64,000 nt of DNA from Closterium sp. NIES-65 (GCA_948144175.1 CANXME010002317.1:2046001-2110000), one strand, 5' to 3'. Shown: positions 33,501 through 44,865, counted from the first letter of the stretch. The notes: generated by a model from the letters alone, not told the origin. Translations and numbers: made by a program.

Positions 33501-35390
33501 CTCCGCAGCCGCAGGCTCAGCACCCCCAGGTTCCGCACTCCCCAGCACCTCACGCGCAGGCTCAGCACCCCCAGACGCAGACCCCCAACAGCACCTCCCG
33601 CAGCAGCACCTGAGTCGCTAGTGACCTCTACAGGCTCAGCCACGGGGGGCAAGTCTACTTGAGACAAACCTGAAGGAGCAGGACCCTGAGGAGGGAGGGG
33701 GTCTACCGGAAGGGGACCTGGAGCAAGGAATAGCGGCGGGGGAGGGAGAGGGGCAGTGCGGTAGGGGAAGAGATGGTAGAAAGGAACCGACTCGTCAAAG
33801 GTGACGTCTTGAGAGGGGAAGACATGGCACGAGGTGCGGCGGTAAAACTGCCAGCCAGGCGCGTCAGGGACAAAGCCAAGGAAGACACAGGGAATGGTGC
33901 GGGAGGAAAGCTTGTCCGCGGACGTATCGCGGACAAGGGCACGAGCACCCCAGACTTGGAAACACAATGCATCGCCAACCTCCCCCGTCCAACGCAGTGT
34001 GGGCGAGGTCTCCGGCAAGGAGACACGGGGCCAAAGGCTGAGCTGCCGCGCGGTGTACCGGACCGCAAACGGCCATAGAAAATGGGGAGCCGCCGCATGG
34101 ATCAAGGAGGTACAAGCGACCTCCATGACTAAGCCAATGCAGGCGCTCAGCAACCCCATTTTGCTGTGGTGAGCCCGGAAGCGTGAACGACTGCTCGGTG
34201 CCCTCCCCCTGACAGAAGGACCGCAAGAGGTCGTAGGTGAACTCACCACCTCTGTCAGAGTGCAGACGCAGGAAAGGAAGGTCCTGGCGAAACCTCCGGC
34301 AGAGCTGAAGACGATCTGCTCAGATCCAAGGGATCAGGACAGCAAGGACCTCACCCTTGGTGTGCAAGGGGAAGACCGTGGTGTAACGCGAGTAGTCGTC
34401 GACAACCAGCAGAAAGTACCGCTCACCGCCCTGACCACAAACGCGGGCTGGGCCCCACACGTCCAGTTGGAGGGCCTGCAGAGGAGCCTCTGTCGGGGGA
34501 AACGAGGAGGAGTGAGGAGCGGCGCGCTGCCGCCCCTTGACACAAGGAAGGCAGGGCGGTGCAGGGGAGGCAGGGAGGGGAGGGAGAGGCCTAGGAAAAC
34601 TAGACACTAGGAGGCGACGGTGCATGCCACGGAGATGTGAGAAGGAGAGGTGACCCAGGCGGTGGTGCCAGAGAAGAGTCTGGTGCGACAGGGAGCGACA
34701 CGAACAAGGGGAGGCTACGTGACCTGACGCAGAGACGTGACCAGAAGCAGCTACCTGAGGGGACGCAGTAGTCAGTGTGTAAAGACTCGACCCGGGCCGA
34801 CGGGTGAACGTGGCCAGATGATGGCCAGTCCGGGAGCACGTACAGATCGCCACACGCTGTCCTCCAGGGGTAAAGGTATCAACCCATGCATCCTGGAGGA
34901 CTGTGTTGCTCACCGGGTTCGTAGAGAACGAGGGGAGGTGAAGACCTGACAGTGAGCCGGACGGAACCGCCGGGCACGGAAGCACAGTGGAGGACTGTGC
35001 AAGAACTGGGCCCCCTTAGGGGTCAGCTAGAGACACTGCAACAGGTGCAGGGAGTGGCCTGAGTGCAGTACTGTCGCGAAAGAAACAGCGAGAAGCACCT
35101 GAGTCAAGCGAGAAGGTGTGCAAGGCGTCAGTAGGCGCAGTACCTTAGAGAGCAGACTCGCTAGCACCTAAGGCAGCAGCCTCAGTAGCACCTAGAGCAG
35201 CAACCTCTATACCGGGGTCGTACTGCACACACAAGTAACAGTCACCCTCAGCACCACCAGGCAAAGCATACATAGCAGTAAGGATGGTGTCATAGTCCAA
35301 AGCAAAGACATCAACACTCGACCTAAGCAGCTCAAGCCAGTGGGGGAGCTCAGCCTCGTCGCCAAAATCTGCGTGCCAGGCGTCACTCAA
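30546..35390 (-). pseudogene. Element E gag end, protease, integrase, RT and RNase H (fossil)
   Basis: Right to left: gag remnant (SDAWHADFGDEAELPHWLELL), HHCC motif (LLWHHRLGHLSFSHLRGM) and integrase (VVDDYSRYTTVFPL) at 34,320-34,985, integrase end at 33,365-34,249, a long GAGGAGA-type linker at 32,133-33,548, RT (YVDDLVFA) at 31,282-32,199, and RNase H (HSDVSWVDD) at 30,546-31,197. Overall about 80% or less like the other Copias by eye. It is heavily broken. Confidence 0.82.
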
Positions 35391-36548
35391 ATAGGCGAAG
35401 CAGCGGGACTATGCATGACCACGTGTCCCACAGGTCTGACCAGCTCGACGACCCGTGCGAATGACGTACGAGCAGCGACTAGGACTCGAAGACGTCCCAC
35501 GCTGGTAAAGCCACTTACGAAGCTGCTAGGACGTAAGATTCGGACGCTGCCGTAGCTGCATCTAGCCACCGCCAGAAACTCCGCACCAAACAGCGCCATA
35601 GTGACTGCTACTACGACCGCCACCACTCCCACTACTGCCACCACCGCCGTCACCACTCCCACCGCTACTACAGAGTGAAGTCATGGCGGGCAAGCTAGGA
35701 GGAGCGCGACCTCTAGGGCAGTACGTAGTAAAGGCAGTAGCACGAGGAGTAGCAGCAGAAGTAAGAGGAGCAGAGCGGCTAGGTGAAGCAATGCTGCATC
35801 CCCTCAAGCACTCCTAGCAGTACCTCCATCAGCAGCACCAGTAGCACGAGCAGCATGGCGGATCGGATCGGGTAGGGCGGCTTGGCTCGGCCTGGGCGGC
35901 GCGGGCAGCAGGGCGCGCGCTGTGCAAGGAAGCAGGGCACGACGCGCGTGCTGCAGCAGGGCACGACGCGTAGGGCAGCAGGGCGCGATGCGCGGGCTGC
36001 AGCAGAGCGCGACGCGTGGGGCAGCAGTGCTCGACTTGCGGGCTGCCGTAGGGCGCGACACGCGGGGCAGCAGGGCGCGACGCGCGGGCTGCAGCGCGGA
36101 GCAGCAGCGCGCAACGCGTGGGTTGCCGTAAGGCGCGACGCGCAGGGCAGCAGCGCGGGCGTAGGGGAGGGCGCAGGCGCAGGGCAGGGTGCTGGCGCAG
36201 GGCAGGGCGCCGGCGTAGGGTAGGGCGCTGGCGCAGGGCAGGGCGCCGGCGCAGGGCAGGGCGCTAGCGCGGGGCAGGGTGCTGGCGCAGGGCAGGGCAC
36301 TGGCGCAGGGCAGGGCGCTGGCGCAAGGTGACGCGAGGCACGGCAGGGCAGGGCAGGGCGTGCGCTAGGCAGCCCGACGCGGGGCAAGGCAGGGCGTGCG
36401 CAGAGCAGCGCGACGCGGGGCAGGGCAGGGCGTGCGCTGGGCAGCGCGACGCAGGGTAGTGGGGTAACGTGGTAACTGCAGTCGGTCGCTAAGTATGGTG
36501 GGCCCGGAAAAAAAAACACGGTCCTACGGACCTACTGCTCTGAAACCA
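35391..36548 (-). repeat. Element E 5' gag and leader, GC-rich repeats
   Basis: 35,390-35,830 holds glycine/serine-coding gag remnants, and 35,870-36,470 is a repeat of cagcagggcgcgacgcg and gcagggcagggcg(c/t)tggcg units. This is the leader position, as in the sister elements, but with a different unit. Confidence 0.75.
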
Positions 36549-36681
36549 TGTTAAGATAGCAAGCAGGGATGATTGCACTGAATGAATTGTGGGTACAAAT
36601 TCTAACCCTAATATTGGGTTCTACCCCACATGGGCTACCCTTCTATAGCCTACACACAACTAGCACAGATATGGTTTGACA
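36549..36681 (-). repeat. Element E 5' LTR
   Basis: 133 bp, adjoining primer site on the left and GATGT duplication on the right. Confidence 0.9.
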
Positions 36682-36773
36682 GATGTTTCATGTTTCCTTT
36701 TTTATGTGGTGTGCTTATCCTATATGTGTGTATGTGATCGCATGTGTGTGTTGCTCTGCTTGTGTCCACGATT

Positions 36774-36842
36774 GTGGTCAAGCGCAAGGGCATTATAGAG
36801 GGCAGTAAGCAAGATGGGTGTGACATCACCATCAACGCTCAA
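36774..36842 (+). CDS. Mitochondrial EF-G exon Y
   Basis: Reads VVKRKGIIEGSKQDGCDITI, then NAQ, before donor gtatgt. Plant EF-G: INKRKGIIVGNDQEGDDSVI, then TANV. It ends in phase 0, as exon Z requires. The left boundary is uncertain: no AG lies directly before the match. Confidence 0.78.
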
Positions 36843-36984
36843 GTATGTTACTAGTAATGTGTATCTGCGCGCGTCTGTGCATGAGCAACTGCGTGCACGT
36901 CTGTGCATGTTCATATGCCTTTCCTCAGTTCTCCCCCTTCATGCACTTCTGTGCTTTCCTTTTCCCCTACTTTCCCCACTTCAG

Positions 36985-37044
36985 GTGCCTCTCAACAACA
37001 CTCTTGGCTACTCCATAAACCTTCCTCTGCTCCAGGACACATAG
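36985..37044 (+). pseudogene. EF-G exon Z, degenerate copy with stop
   Basis: After a good acceptor (cccacttcag) it reads VPLNNTLGYSINLPLLQDT and then TAG. The first ten codons match VPLNNMFGYS; the rest does not. A cleaner copy lies about 215 bp downstream. Confidence 0.75.
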
Positions 37045-37201
37045 CACACCATTCTTCCTTCGTATTTCTCTCTCCAATTGTCTTCCCTATTTTTTCGTAG
37101 TTCTCTCTCCGATTTTCTTCCCTACTTTTTCCGCATTTCTCTCTCCAATTTTCCGTTCTTGCACCCTGTCCCTTAAACTTCCCCTCTTCTCTGCACTACA
37201 G

Positions 37202-37255
37202 GTCCCTCTCAATAACATGTTTGGTTACTCCAATTACCTTCGCTCCATGACACAG
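37202..37255 (+). CDS. Mitochondrial EF-G exon Z, best copy
   Basis: After ctgcactacag it reads VPLNNMFGYSNYLRSMTQ, nearly identical to plant EF-G VPLNNMFGYSTSLRSMTQ in domain V. The bases after CAG are gcgcgg, not a normal GT donor, so splicing at this copy would need a GC-type donor or is dead. A minisatellite starts a few bases later and may have replaced the donor. Confidence 0.8.
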
Positions 37256-37261
37256 GCGCGG

Positions 37262-37470
37262 GCATGAATGGGTGGAGTAGCATTCGGATGGGTGAAATGA
37301 CGTTAAGATGGGTAAAGTGGCATGTAGATGGGTGAGATGGCATTGAAATGGGTGAGATGGCATTGAGATGGGTGAGATGGCATGGAGAGATGGGTGAGAT
37401 GGCATTGAGATGGGTGAGATAACATCGAGATGGGTGAGAGATAGCATTGAGATGGGTATGTGAGAGGCTA
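37262..37470. repeat. 20-bp minisatellite in the EF-G last intron
   Basis: About ten copies of gatgggtgagatggcattga with small length changes, starting directly at the exon Z donor site. There is no coding role. Confidence 0.9.
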
Positions 37471-37664
37471 GCATCTAAAGCATGTGATGTGGGATAACAT
37501 TCGTGAACATCACATTTGTGCATTCACATGAGACCTACAAATCTGGCACGGATGCAGCAATGAGAGGCACGGACAAATGTTAGCAAGTTTGTATGGGCAT
37601 GCGTTGTTTTTTATGGAGTCTCAAAAACTAACATAGGTCTATCACCACAGGTGCCTAAACTTCC

Positions 37665-37723
<59 letters not shown>

Positions 37724-37774
37724 TGTTACATCTAGTCATGCATACTTCTCTTGAATTGCCCATATGCATTATAG
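37471..37774. other. EF-G last intron with 56-T run
   Basis: No gene. A possible third acceptor-plus-start of exon Z (caccacag followed by gtgcct) is at about 37,643-37,656, and an uninterrupted run of 56 T is at 37,666-37,721. The run could be the tail of a minus-strand retroposed sequence, but no body is recognisable. Confidence 0.7.
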
Positions 37775-37833
37775 GTAAAAGGGAGTTCACTATGGAGTAC
37801 TGGCAGCACAGTGTTGTGCTTCAGGATATGTAG
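37775..37833 (+). CDS. Mitochondrial EF-G terminal exon
   Basis: After gcattatag the exon gives (G)KREFTMEYWQHSVVLQDM and TAG. Plant mitochondrial EF-G has SMTQGKGEFTMEYKEHSAV near its end, so GK(G)EFTMEY is diagnostic and the protein here would stop about 20 residues earlier than the Arabidopsis form. A single base must come from the previous exon for this frame, which exon Z copy 2 supplies only with an irregular donor. Confidence 0.8.
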
Positions 37834-38209
37834 CCTCAACTGGTCTCATAACACAAAAGAGGATGGCACTAACATGGAGCTAAATGTAGCAAGAAAACAT
37901 TGATGATGTTTGTGTATGGGTAATAGGGAGCTCGGTATGGAGTACTGCAAGTAAAGCATAGTGCTGCACCTTGGTCTGGATGTGCGGCTATAGCTGGTGT
38001 TTGAACCAGAACAGAAGGCACTGGAATGGTACTAGATTGAGTGATCAAACAGTTCAGCTGTGGATATATGGTTAATACGGCATGGAGCTCTTTAAGAATC
38101 ATAAAAAAATGCATTGTTGTACCCCATCATGTGGAGCTGCAGCTAGCGCTGGAGCACAAGTTGCGAATCGGAACACAATTATTGTAGGAAACAGCTATAA
38201 AGCATAGAT
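37834..38209 (+). pseudogene. Degenerate copies of the EF-G terminal exon region
   Basis: 37,915-37,990 (gggtaatagggagctc...atggagtactgc...agtgctgcacc) aligns to the terminal exon over about 70 bp with many changes. A shorter match (ggttaatacggcatggagctc) is at about 38,068, and the stretch after it (gtggagctgcagctagcgctgg) repeats that after the first copy. These are therefore two decayed tandem copies of exon plus 3' flank. Confidence 0.6.
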
Positions 38210-38214
38210 GCACA

Positions 38215-38336
38215 TGAGGAAATTAGAACGAGAATGGAATGACTATGGAATGAAAGTGATACAAATATGCAACCCTAGAAATGTGTACCCCATATGGGCT
38301 ACCCCACTAAAGCCTAGACAACATTATAATTTGACA
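38215..38336 (-). repeat. N3 3' LTR
   Basis: 122 bp, followed by polypurine-tract complement cacccccataggc. Confidence 0.92.
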
Positions 38337-38582
38337 CACCCCCATAGGCAAAGTGGGGGAGAACAAGGGGTCACAAGACCAGTCAAGCAAAGCAAAGCAA
38401 AGCTCAGGGTGGATCACAAAGTCCCCACACATTCCGAGCACAAGTTCAAGGCCAGAAGGCCAGTTCACATGCAGGAGCACATATATATATATATAAGAGG
38501 CTAAGCAAGCAAGAGCAGGAGTATATATATGTGACAGTACAAGCAAGGTCAAGAAGTGAGCAAGTGAGGCAAGACAGGCACA

Positions 38583-41015
38583 AGACCAAGCTGAGTACAG
38601 AAGCGCTGATGATCACAAGGCGCAAGTGCCTTGGTGAAAACATCAGCAGTGTTGGCCTCAGAGGCCACGTACGCAAGCCGCAACTGACCACGCTGCTGTA
38701 GCTCACGAGCAAGGAAGTAGCGAAGAGCAATGTGCTTTGTTCTGTGCTCCAGTCTCTACTCTCGACACAAGGCCAGCATGGCCTTGTTGTCTACGTACAG
38801 CACTGGAGGAGAACGAGGCGGCTCTCCAAGGTCGGTCAGCAGGTAGGTGAGCCAGCAAAGCTCCTGTGCAGCCATGGCCCCGGCGTAGATCTCGGCCTCA
38901 CAACTGGAGCCGAGAACAGAAGACGAGCGAGTAGCCCGCCACGAAACAGAGCCGGAACCAAGGCTGAAGGTGTAACCCTGTGACGACCGCTGCGAAGCCT
39001 GGTCGTCAGCCCAAGAAGCGTCCGCGTGCCCAGTGAGGACCACTGGACTATGCCCTCCAAGCACTAGCCCCATGCCCGACGTACTGCACAAGTAGCGCAA
39101 CACCCTCTTTGCTGCAGCCATGTGCTCTGGTCGGTGTCTCCCAGGAGCAACATAGCGTGCGAGAATGCTAAGAGGGTATGCAAGGTCAGGTCGTGTGCAG
39201 GTCATCAGGTACATGAGGCAGCCAACAAGCTCTGGATACGGGCCACTCGACTCTACGGACTCATCCGAAGGCAGAGCTGAGAGCGAGTGGCGGGTAGGCA
39301 GAGGAGTGGCCTGAGGCGAGGAGTACGTGAAGCCGAAGCGCTGAAGGACCTGCTGCACCATGTGTGACTGAGTCAGGGTAATGGTGCGACGTGCTCTGTC
39401 CCGGGTGATCTGCAAGCCAAGGTAGCTGTGCAGTTCACCCAGGTCTGTGCACGTGTGTCTCTTTTGCAGCTTGGACTTCATGTGGACGAGTCCAGCAGTG
39501 TCAGCAGTGGCAAAGACCAAGTCGTCGACGTACACGAGGATGTAGAACGGCGGCAAAGAGGTGTCGGTGCGTAGAAACAGCGACGGGTCAGCAGTAGAGG
39601 GAGCAAACCCAAGAGCCGCAAGCGTAGTCCTCAGTGTGTCGTGCCACTCGCGTGGTGCCTGGCGGAGACCGTAGACTGGCCGTCGGAGGCTCCACTGGGT
39701 GCCAGGAGGGAAAGTCCAAGTGAAGCTAGGTGGACGGCGCAGCCAGATCTCCTCGTGCAGGCTATCCTGCAGGAAAGCAGTGCTGAAGTCAAGGGAGTGA
39801 AGCTCGTAGTCACGCTGAGCGGCTATGTGTAGCAGCACCCGAAGAGTGGTGATCTTCGGGGTGGGGGAGAAGGTCTGAAAGTAGTCAACTCCCTACCGCT
39901 GACTGAAGCCACGAGCCACGTACCATGCCTTGAAGACAGGCGGAGAGCCCGGCGGCCGCTTCACCCTGAAGATCCACATGCCACTGACGATGTTCGCCCC
40001 AGGTGGGGGAACCGCGTCAACGTAGGTGCCTGTGGACTTCCAGGAAGCCATCTCTGCATCCATAGCTGCCTGCCACTGAGAGGAGTAGGGACCCTCTACG
40101 GCCTCCGCGTAAGAGCGCGGAGTCGGGATGTCAAGTGCATCCGGGTCTCCCTCAGGGGTAAGCAGTACGGACACGAGATGAGGTGAAGCAGCAGCCAGAC
40201 ACTGGAACTCCTCCTGCCTGTCCTCAAGGACGTTCGTGCCAAGAGCACACTCACCCCCGACGGACGGAGGACAGACAGACGCAGACTCAGCAACAAGACT
40301 AGCAGCGTAGTCTAGACGACAGCGAGCAGCAAAGTCGACGAGCTCAACAACAAGAGCAGACGCAGCAGTGGACTCAAAAGAGGGGTCAGTGACGACAGTT
40401 GCAAGGAGACGCGTGACAGTAGGACTGGCAGCACGAAGAGAGTCCGACTCCAGGTCGGCAAGGGCAGGAAGAGAGGAATCAGGAGGAGAAGGCAAAGGGG
40501 CACGCAGAGGAGCAGTGGACGGACACAGAGACATCCGGTGCGTGCCAGGGACAGGAGGAGGACGCTGACGCGAACCGCGACCACTAGCGCGAGCAGCACG
40601 AACAGGCGACGCAGGACAAGACGCAGGCTCACGACGCTCAGCAAGACCTCCAGTAGGACCAGTGTAGGGAGAAGGAGCAGGCATTGGGGAGGCCGGCACT
40701 AACTGTGACTGTGACTGGACAGGCGGTGGACACTCTAAGGGAGGAGGAAGACCAAGAACCTGCTGAAGGAGCGGAACAAAGTACGGCCGAGGCCGCGCAG
40801 CGACTCCAGACACAGCAGGGACAGCACCAGCACCCCCAGTGGCAGCACCAGCGCCAACAACACCTCCAGCTCCAGTACCTCCAGCAGCACCAGCAGCACC
40901 CGCAGCAGGACCGCCGCTAGGACTGACAGCAGTAGCCTCAGCGCCAACACCCTCAGCAGCTCCGACTCCAGTCGCACTCGCAGGCCCAGCAGCTCAGCAC
41001 TCCCAGGGCTAGCAC
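38583..41015 (-). pseudogene. N3 linker end, RT and RNase H (fossil)
   Basis: Right to left: proline/serine spacer and RT N-part at 39,893-40,813 (GMWIFRVKR), RT and RNase H at 38,756-39,838 (LDFSTAFLQD, YVDDLVFA, HADASWADD, DNKAMLALC), and the RNase H end down to about 38,583. A few breaks are present. Confidence 0.85.
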
Positions 41016-41272
41016 TGTTGAAATGAGCGAGAGTTAGGTAAGTTTTAACTAGGGCCTAGGCTTAGGAGCCTAGGCCCAACTTAGGATGTCGAGCGGGTTT
41101 CACCTAGGGGAGGAGATCGAGAAAGTTGGAAAGATGAAAAGTTATGTTCACTATAGGTTCAAGGAACATATAGTATAGAAAACAAAAGGGTGCACCACCT
41201 AACAAAGTTTGCAATAACTACACTAACTACAGCTACAGGCAGTTACAAATATAAATAATATAAAGTCTGACA
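41016..41272. mobile_element. Solo LTR of another family, inside N3
   Basis: A 257-bp AT-rich block (TGTTGAAATG...GTCTGACA) lies between perfect 5-bp duplications AGCAC (41,011-41,015; 41,273-41,277). It has TG...CA ends, no coding capacity and no resemblance to the Copia LTRs here. This fits a solo LTR left by recombination of a different LTR family, inserted in the N3 linker repeats. Confidence 0.85.
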
Positions 41273-44200
41273 AGCACCTCCGAGACCGGCGGCACCAGCA
41301 CCCTCAGCAGCCGAAGAAGCACCAGCTCCAGCAGTACGCCTCCAGCGCCGGGCAAACCACTCGTGTAGCTCCTGTGGAGAGAGTGGCTCCCGCCGAGACA
41401 AAGCACCCGGAGAACCACCAGGCCTAGCATCGCCAGACACCACACGAGCAAGTCCAGCGGCCGCGGGCTCCGCACCCCCAGGCTCAGCAGCTCCAGACTC
41501 AGTACCCCCAGGCTCAGCAGCTCCACATGCAGCACCCCCAGGCTCAGCAACTCCAGACACAGCACCCCCAGGCGAAGGACCCCCAGGCTCAGCACCCCCA
41601 GTCGTAGCACCCCCAGGCTCAGTACCCCCAGGCTCAGCACCCACTCGCGCAGCACCCCCAGAGTCAGCACCCCCAGGCTCAGCACCCGCAGCATTACCAG
41701 AGTCACCAGCAACCTCGACCGGCTCGACTGCGTCTACCTGGGACACACCTGAAGGGGCAGGACCCTGAGGGGGGAGGGGGTCTACCTGGGGGGGACCTGG
41801 CACAAGGAAGTGCGGCGGCGGGGGGAGGGAAGGAGTGCGGAAGGGGAAGAGACGGTAGTAGGGGACCGACTCGTCAAACGTGACGTCCTGGGAGGACAGA
41901 ACACGACGAGAGGAGGGGTGGTAGAACTGCCACCCTGGTGCGTCAGGGGGGAAGCCAAGGAAGACACAAGGAGCAGCACGAGGGGACAGCTTGTCCGCAG
42001 ACAAGTCGCGGACAAACGCCCGAGATCCCCAGACCCGGAACGCAGACGCATCGCCTACCTTCCCCGTCCACAGCAGAGCTGGGGAGGTCTCCGGCATGGA
42101 GACCCTGGGGTGAAGGTTGATCTGATGCGCCGCGTACCGAACCGCAAACGGCCACAGAAAATGGGGGGCAGCCGCATGCATCATGGACGTACGAGCAACG
42201 TCCATGACCATGCCAATGCGGCGCTCAGCAATCCCATTTTGCTGTGGAGAGTCCGGAAGCGTAAAGGTCCGGTGGATGCCTCGCGCACGGCAGTAGGCTC
42301 GCAGAAGGCCAGAGGAGAACTCTCCGCCTCGGTTTAGAGTGCAGACGCAGAACAGGAAAGTCCGAGCCGAAGCTCCTCCTAAGCTGGAGACGAGCTGCGC
42401 GGATCCAGTCGATCAACACCTCAGTGACATCACCCTTGCTGCGCAAGGGGAAGACTGTGGTGTAACGCGAGTAGTCGTCAACTACAAGCAGGAAGTAGCG
42501 CTCGTGACCCTGTCCACGGACGCGGGCCGGGCCCCACACGTCCATGTGAAGCGTCTGCAGTGGGGCCTCTGTCGGGGGAAACTGAGAGGAGTGAGGGGCA
42601 GCCCGGAGCCGCCCCTCGACACAGGGAACGCAGGAAGGACCAGGCCCTGGAGGAAGGGGAGGGAGGGACCGGGGAGACCAGAGACAAGGACACGGGAAGC
42701 CATGCCTCGGAGACGAGGCAGGGAGGGGTGACCAAGACGGTGGTGCCACAGGAGAGTCTCGTGAGACAGGAGGCGACACGAGCAGGGGGCAGACTCAGGA
42801 CCAGACCTGGACGCTGCGGCAAACACCTTACCCGACGCAGCTACCTGGCTAGACGCAGGGACAGGAGGAGACCCAGTGGTCAGGGTGTAGAGGCTCGACC
42901 CCGGCCGACGCGTAAACTTGGCCAGGTGCCGGCCTGTGCGAGCGTCCGAGCAGTGGGTCACCTGCTGACTCGCAGGAGTAAACTGGTGAACCCCCGCATC
43001 CTGCAGGTCAGCACCACTCACCAAGTTCGTAGAGAACGAGGGGAGGTAAAGACCAGACAAGGTGCCAGAGGGGGCAGCCGGACACGGGAGGACAGTGGAG
43101 AAGTGAGAGAGGACAGGACCCCCAGAGGGGTCTGCTAGGGAGACTGCAACCGGCCGACCAAGCGGCGTGAGTGTGGTGCGGTCTCGAAAGAAGGAGCGAG
43201 AAGCCCCTGAGTCAAGTGTGAAGGTGAGGGAGGCCGAAGCCGATGTGGTACCTGAGAGCGCAGACTCACCAGCACCTGAGGGCGCAGACGCACTGGCACC
43301 AAGAGCAGCAGCCTCACCAGCACCTAGAGCAGCAGTACCAATGCCCGGGTCGGGCGTAAAACACCGGTAACAGTCACCCTCACCACTAATAGTCATAGCA
43401 TACATGGCAGCAAGGATAGCATCAAAGTCAAGATCATAGATCGCTACGCCTGCCCTAGAAAGCTCTCCCCAGCGGGGGATCTCACTGGCCTCCGGGAACT
43501 GGTGACGCCAAGCGTCCGTCAGGCGGCCAAAGCAGCGTTGGTTGGGGTGGGCACCCCCACACTGCTCACCCGCGCGGTCGCCGGAGCGAAGGACGTAGGT
43601 GCACGGACCAAAACCCCCACCACGCTGACGCTGCGCGTACCACTCACGGAGCTGCTGAGGGGGGGGAATGTCCCGAGAACGCTCCTGCTGCTGCTGCTGC
43701 TGGCGCTGACCACCACCAGGGCTGCTCCGCTGCGAAGCGCCACCCCGACCACCTCCACCTCCTCCACCACCTCCTCCTCCACCTCCGCCACCACCGCCGC
43801 CTCCGCTAGCACCGCCGGCCGCCTCCGCCGCCTCCACCTCCACTGCTGCCTCTGACACCTCCACCCTCGCCACCACTCCCACCGCCACCCCCACTCCCTC
43901 CGCCGCCTCCACCCCCACCTCCACCGCCCCCGCTAGCTCCACCCGCGCCCTTGCCCCCCTTGCCCTTGCTAGAGCGGCGTCTCTCGCTAGGGGTAGACGC
44001 CGCACCGACCGACTCAAGACCAACGAGGTCGGCCGCAGCGGCAGAGGCGACAGAGGGCAAAAGGGGGGAAGGAGAACACCCCTCAAAGATGGGGGTGCGA
44101 GGGTCACCACGAGAGGCTCCTATAGCGACTATGCTCTTCTCTGCAGCTAGGAGGGCTTTCTCTAAGGGGTCAACAACGTGAGTGGTGGGACAGACTGAGA

Positions 44201-44733
44201 GGAAGTGGTCCCTGACTACACGAAGGGAGTGAGGGAGGCAGGTGACTATAAAATAGAGAGTGATGTACATGGGGGGGGGTTCTTGGCGCAGATTTCACCA
44301 GGAAGCGCGGCGCGGTAGCGAGTGTCACTAGTGCGGAGGTGCGTAATGAGGTCAGCGACTGTGGGAAAGGCAGCAAGGTCAGGGAAGAGGTACGGTAGCA
44401 TGAGGCGGCTCAGTGCAGCAGTGGCAGGGGAAGAGTAGCGCGCAACTACAGCGTCGTACAAGGTCTGAGCACTCTTGTACTGACTAAAGTGCGCGCGCTC
44501 AATGGTAGGCAGGTGGCGACGCACAGCAAGACGTGCAGCAGCATCGCACGTGGCCCACTGGGAGCGAACAATGGCGTCAACATCAGCAGCAGGGGCAGGA
44601 GAGACGCGAGAGGAGAGGTCAATGAGAGAGAGACCGTCTGCCCTATCGCACTGTAAGAACAGCTGCAGGTCGTCGACCCAGACCTCAAAGTCAATGGCTC
44701 GACCCTCAGCGTCAAACGCGAGGACACTAGGGG
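41273..44733 (-). pseudogene. N3 gag, protease, integrase and linker (fossil)
   Basis: Right to left: gag (44,246-44,727), glycine-rich block and PQQLREWYAQRQRGG, knuckle C-x13-C-x3-H-x4-C, retropepsin LDSGAS and HHCC motif (42,482-44,110), integrase core (41,900-42,480), then LSPQELHEWFARRWRR in the PGGAE linker (41,280-41,720). A few breaks. Confidence 0.85.
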
Positions 44734-44865
44734 TGTGAGAATAAGCGAACAGGAATGAAAATGACTAAGTCAGAGCTGGGTACAAATACAACCCTAGAAA
44801 GCTGTACCCCATATGTGCTACCCCACTATAGCCTACAAACATGCATCAGCTATAATAATCTGACA
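44734..44865 (-). repeat. N4 3' LTR
   Basis: 132 bp, followed by the polypurine-tract complement. Confidence 0.9.

Larger units (their letters stand above)
30175..36681 (-). mobile_element. Ty1/copia element E in an EF-G intron
   Basis: 133-bp LTRs at 30,175-30,307 and 36,549-36,681 with a perfect 5-bp target duplication GATGT (30,170-30,174; 36,682-36,686). Primer site (reverse complement ctctgaaacca) adjoins the right LTR. The LTRs differ at 10 of 133 sites, the most diverged full pair here apart from the small element, so it is among the oldest. It is broken in many places, probably ten or so. Confidence 0.92.

Noticed and set aside
32728-33621. 297-codon plus-strand proline/alanine protein
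   Set aside because: It is the antisense of the GAGGAGA linker of element E; the same holds for 20,531-20,941, 57,660-58,238 and similar frames.
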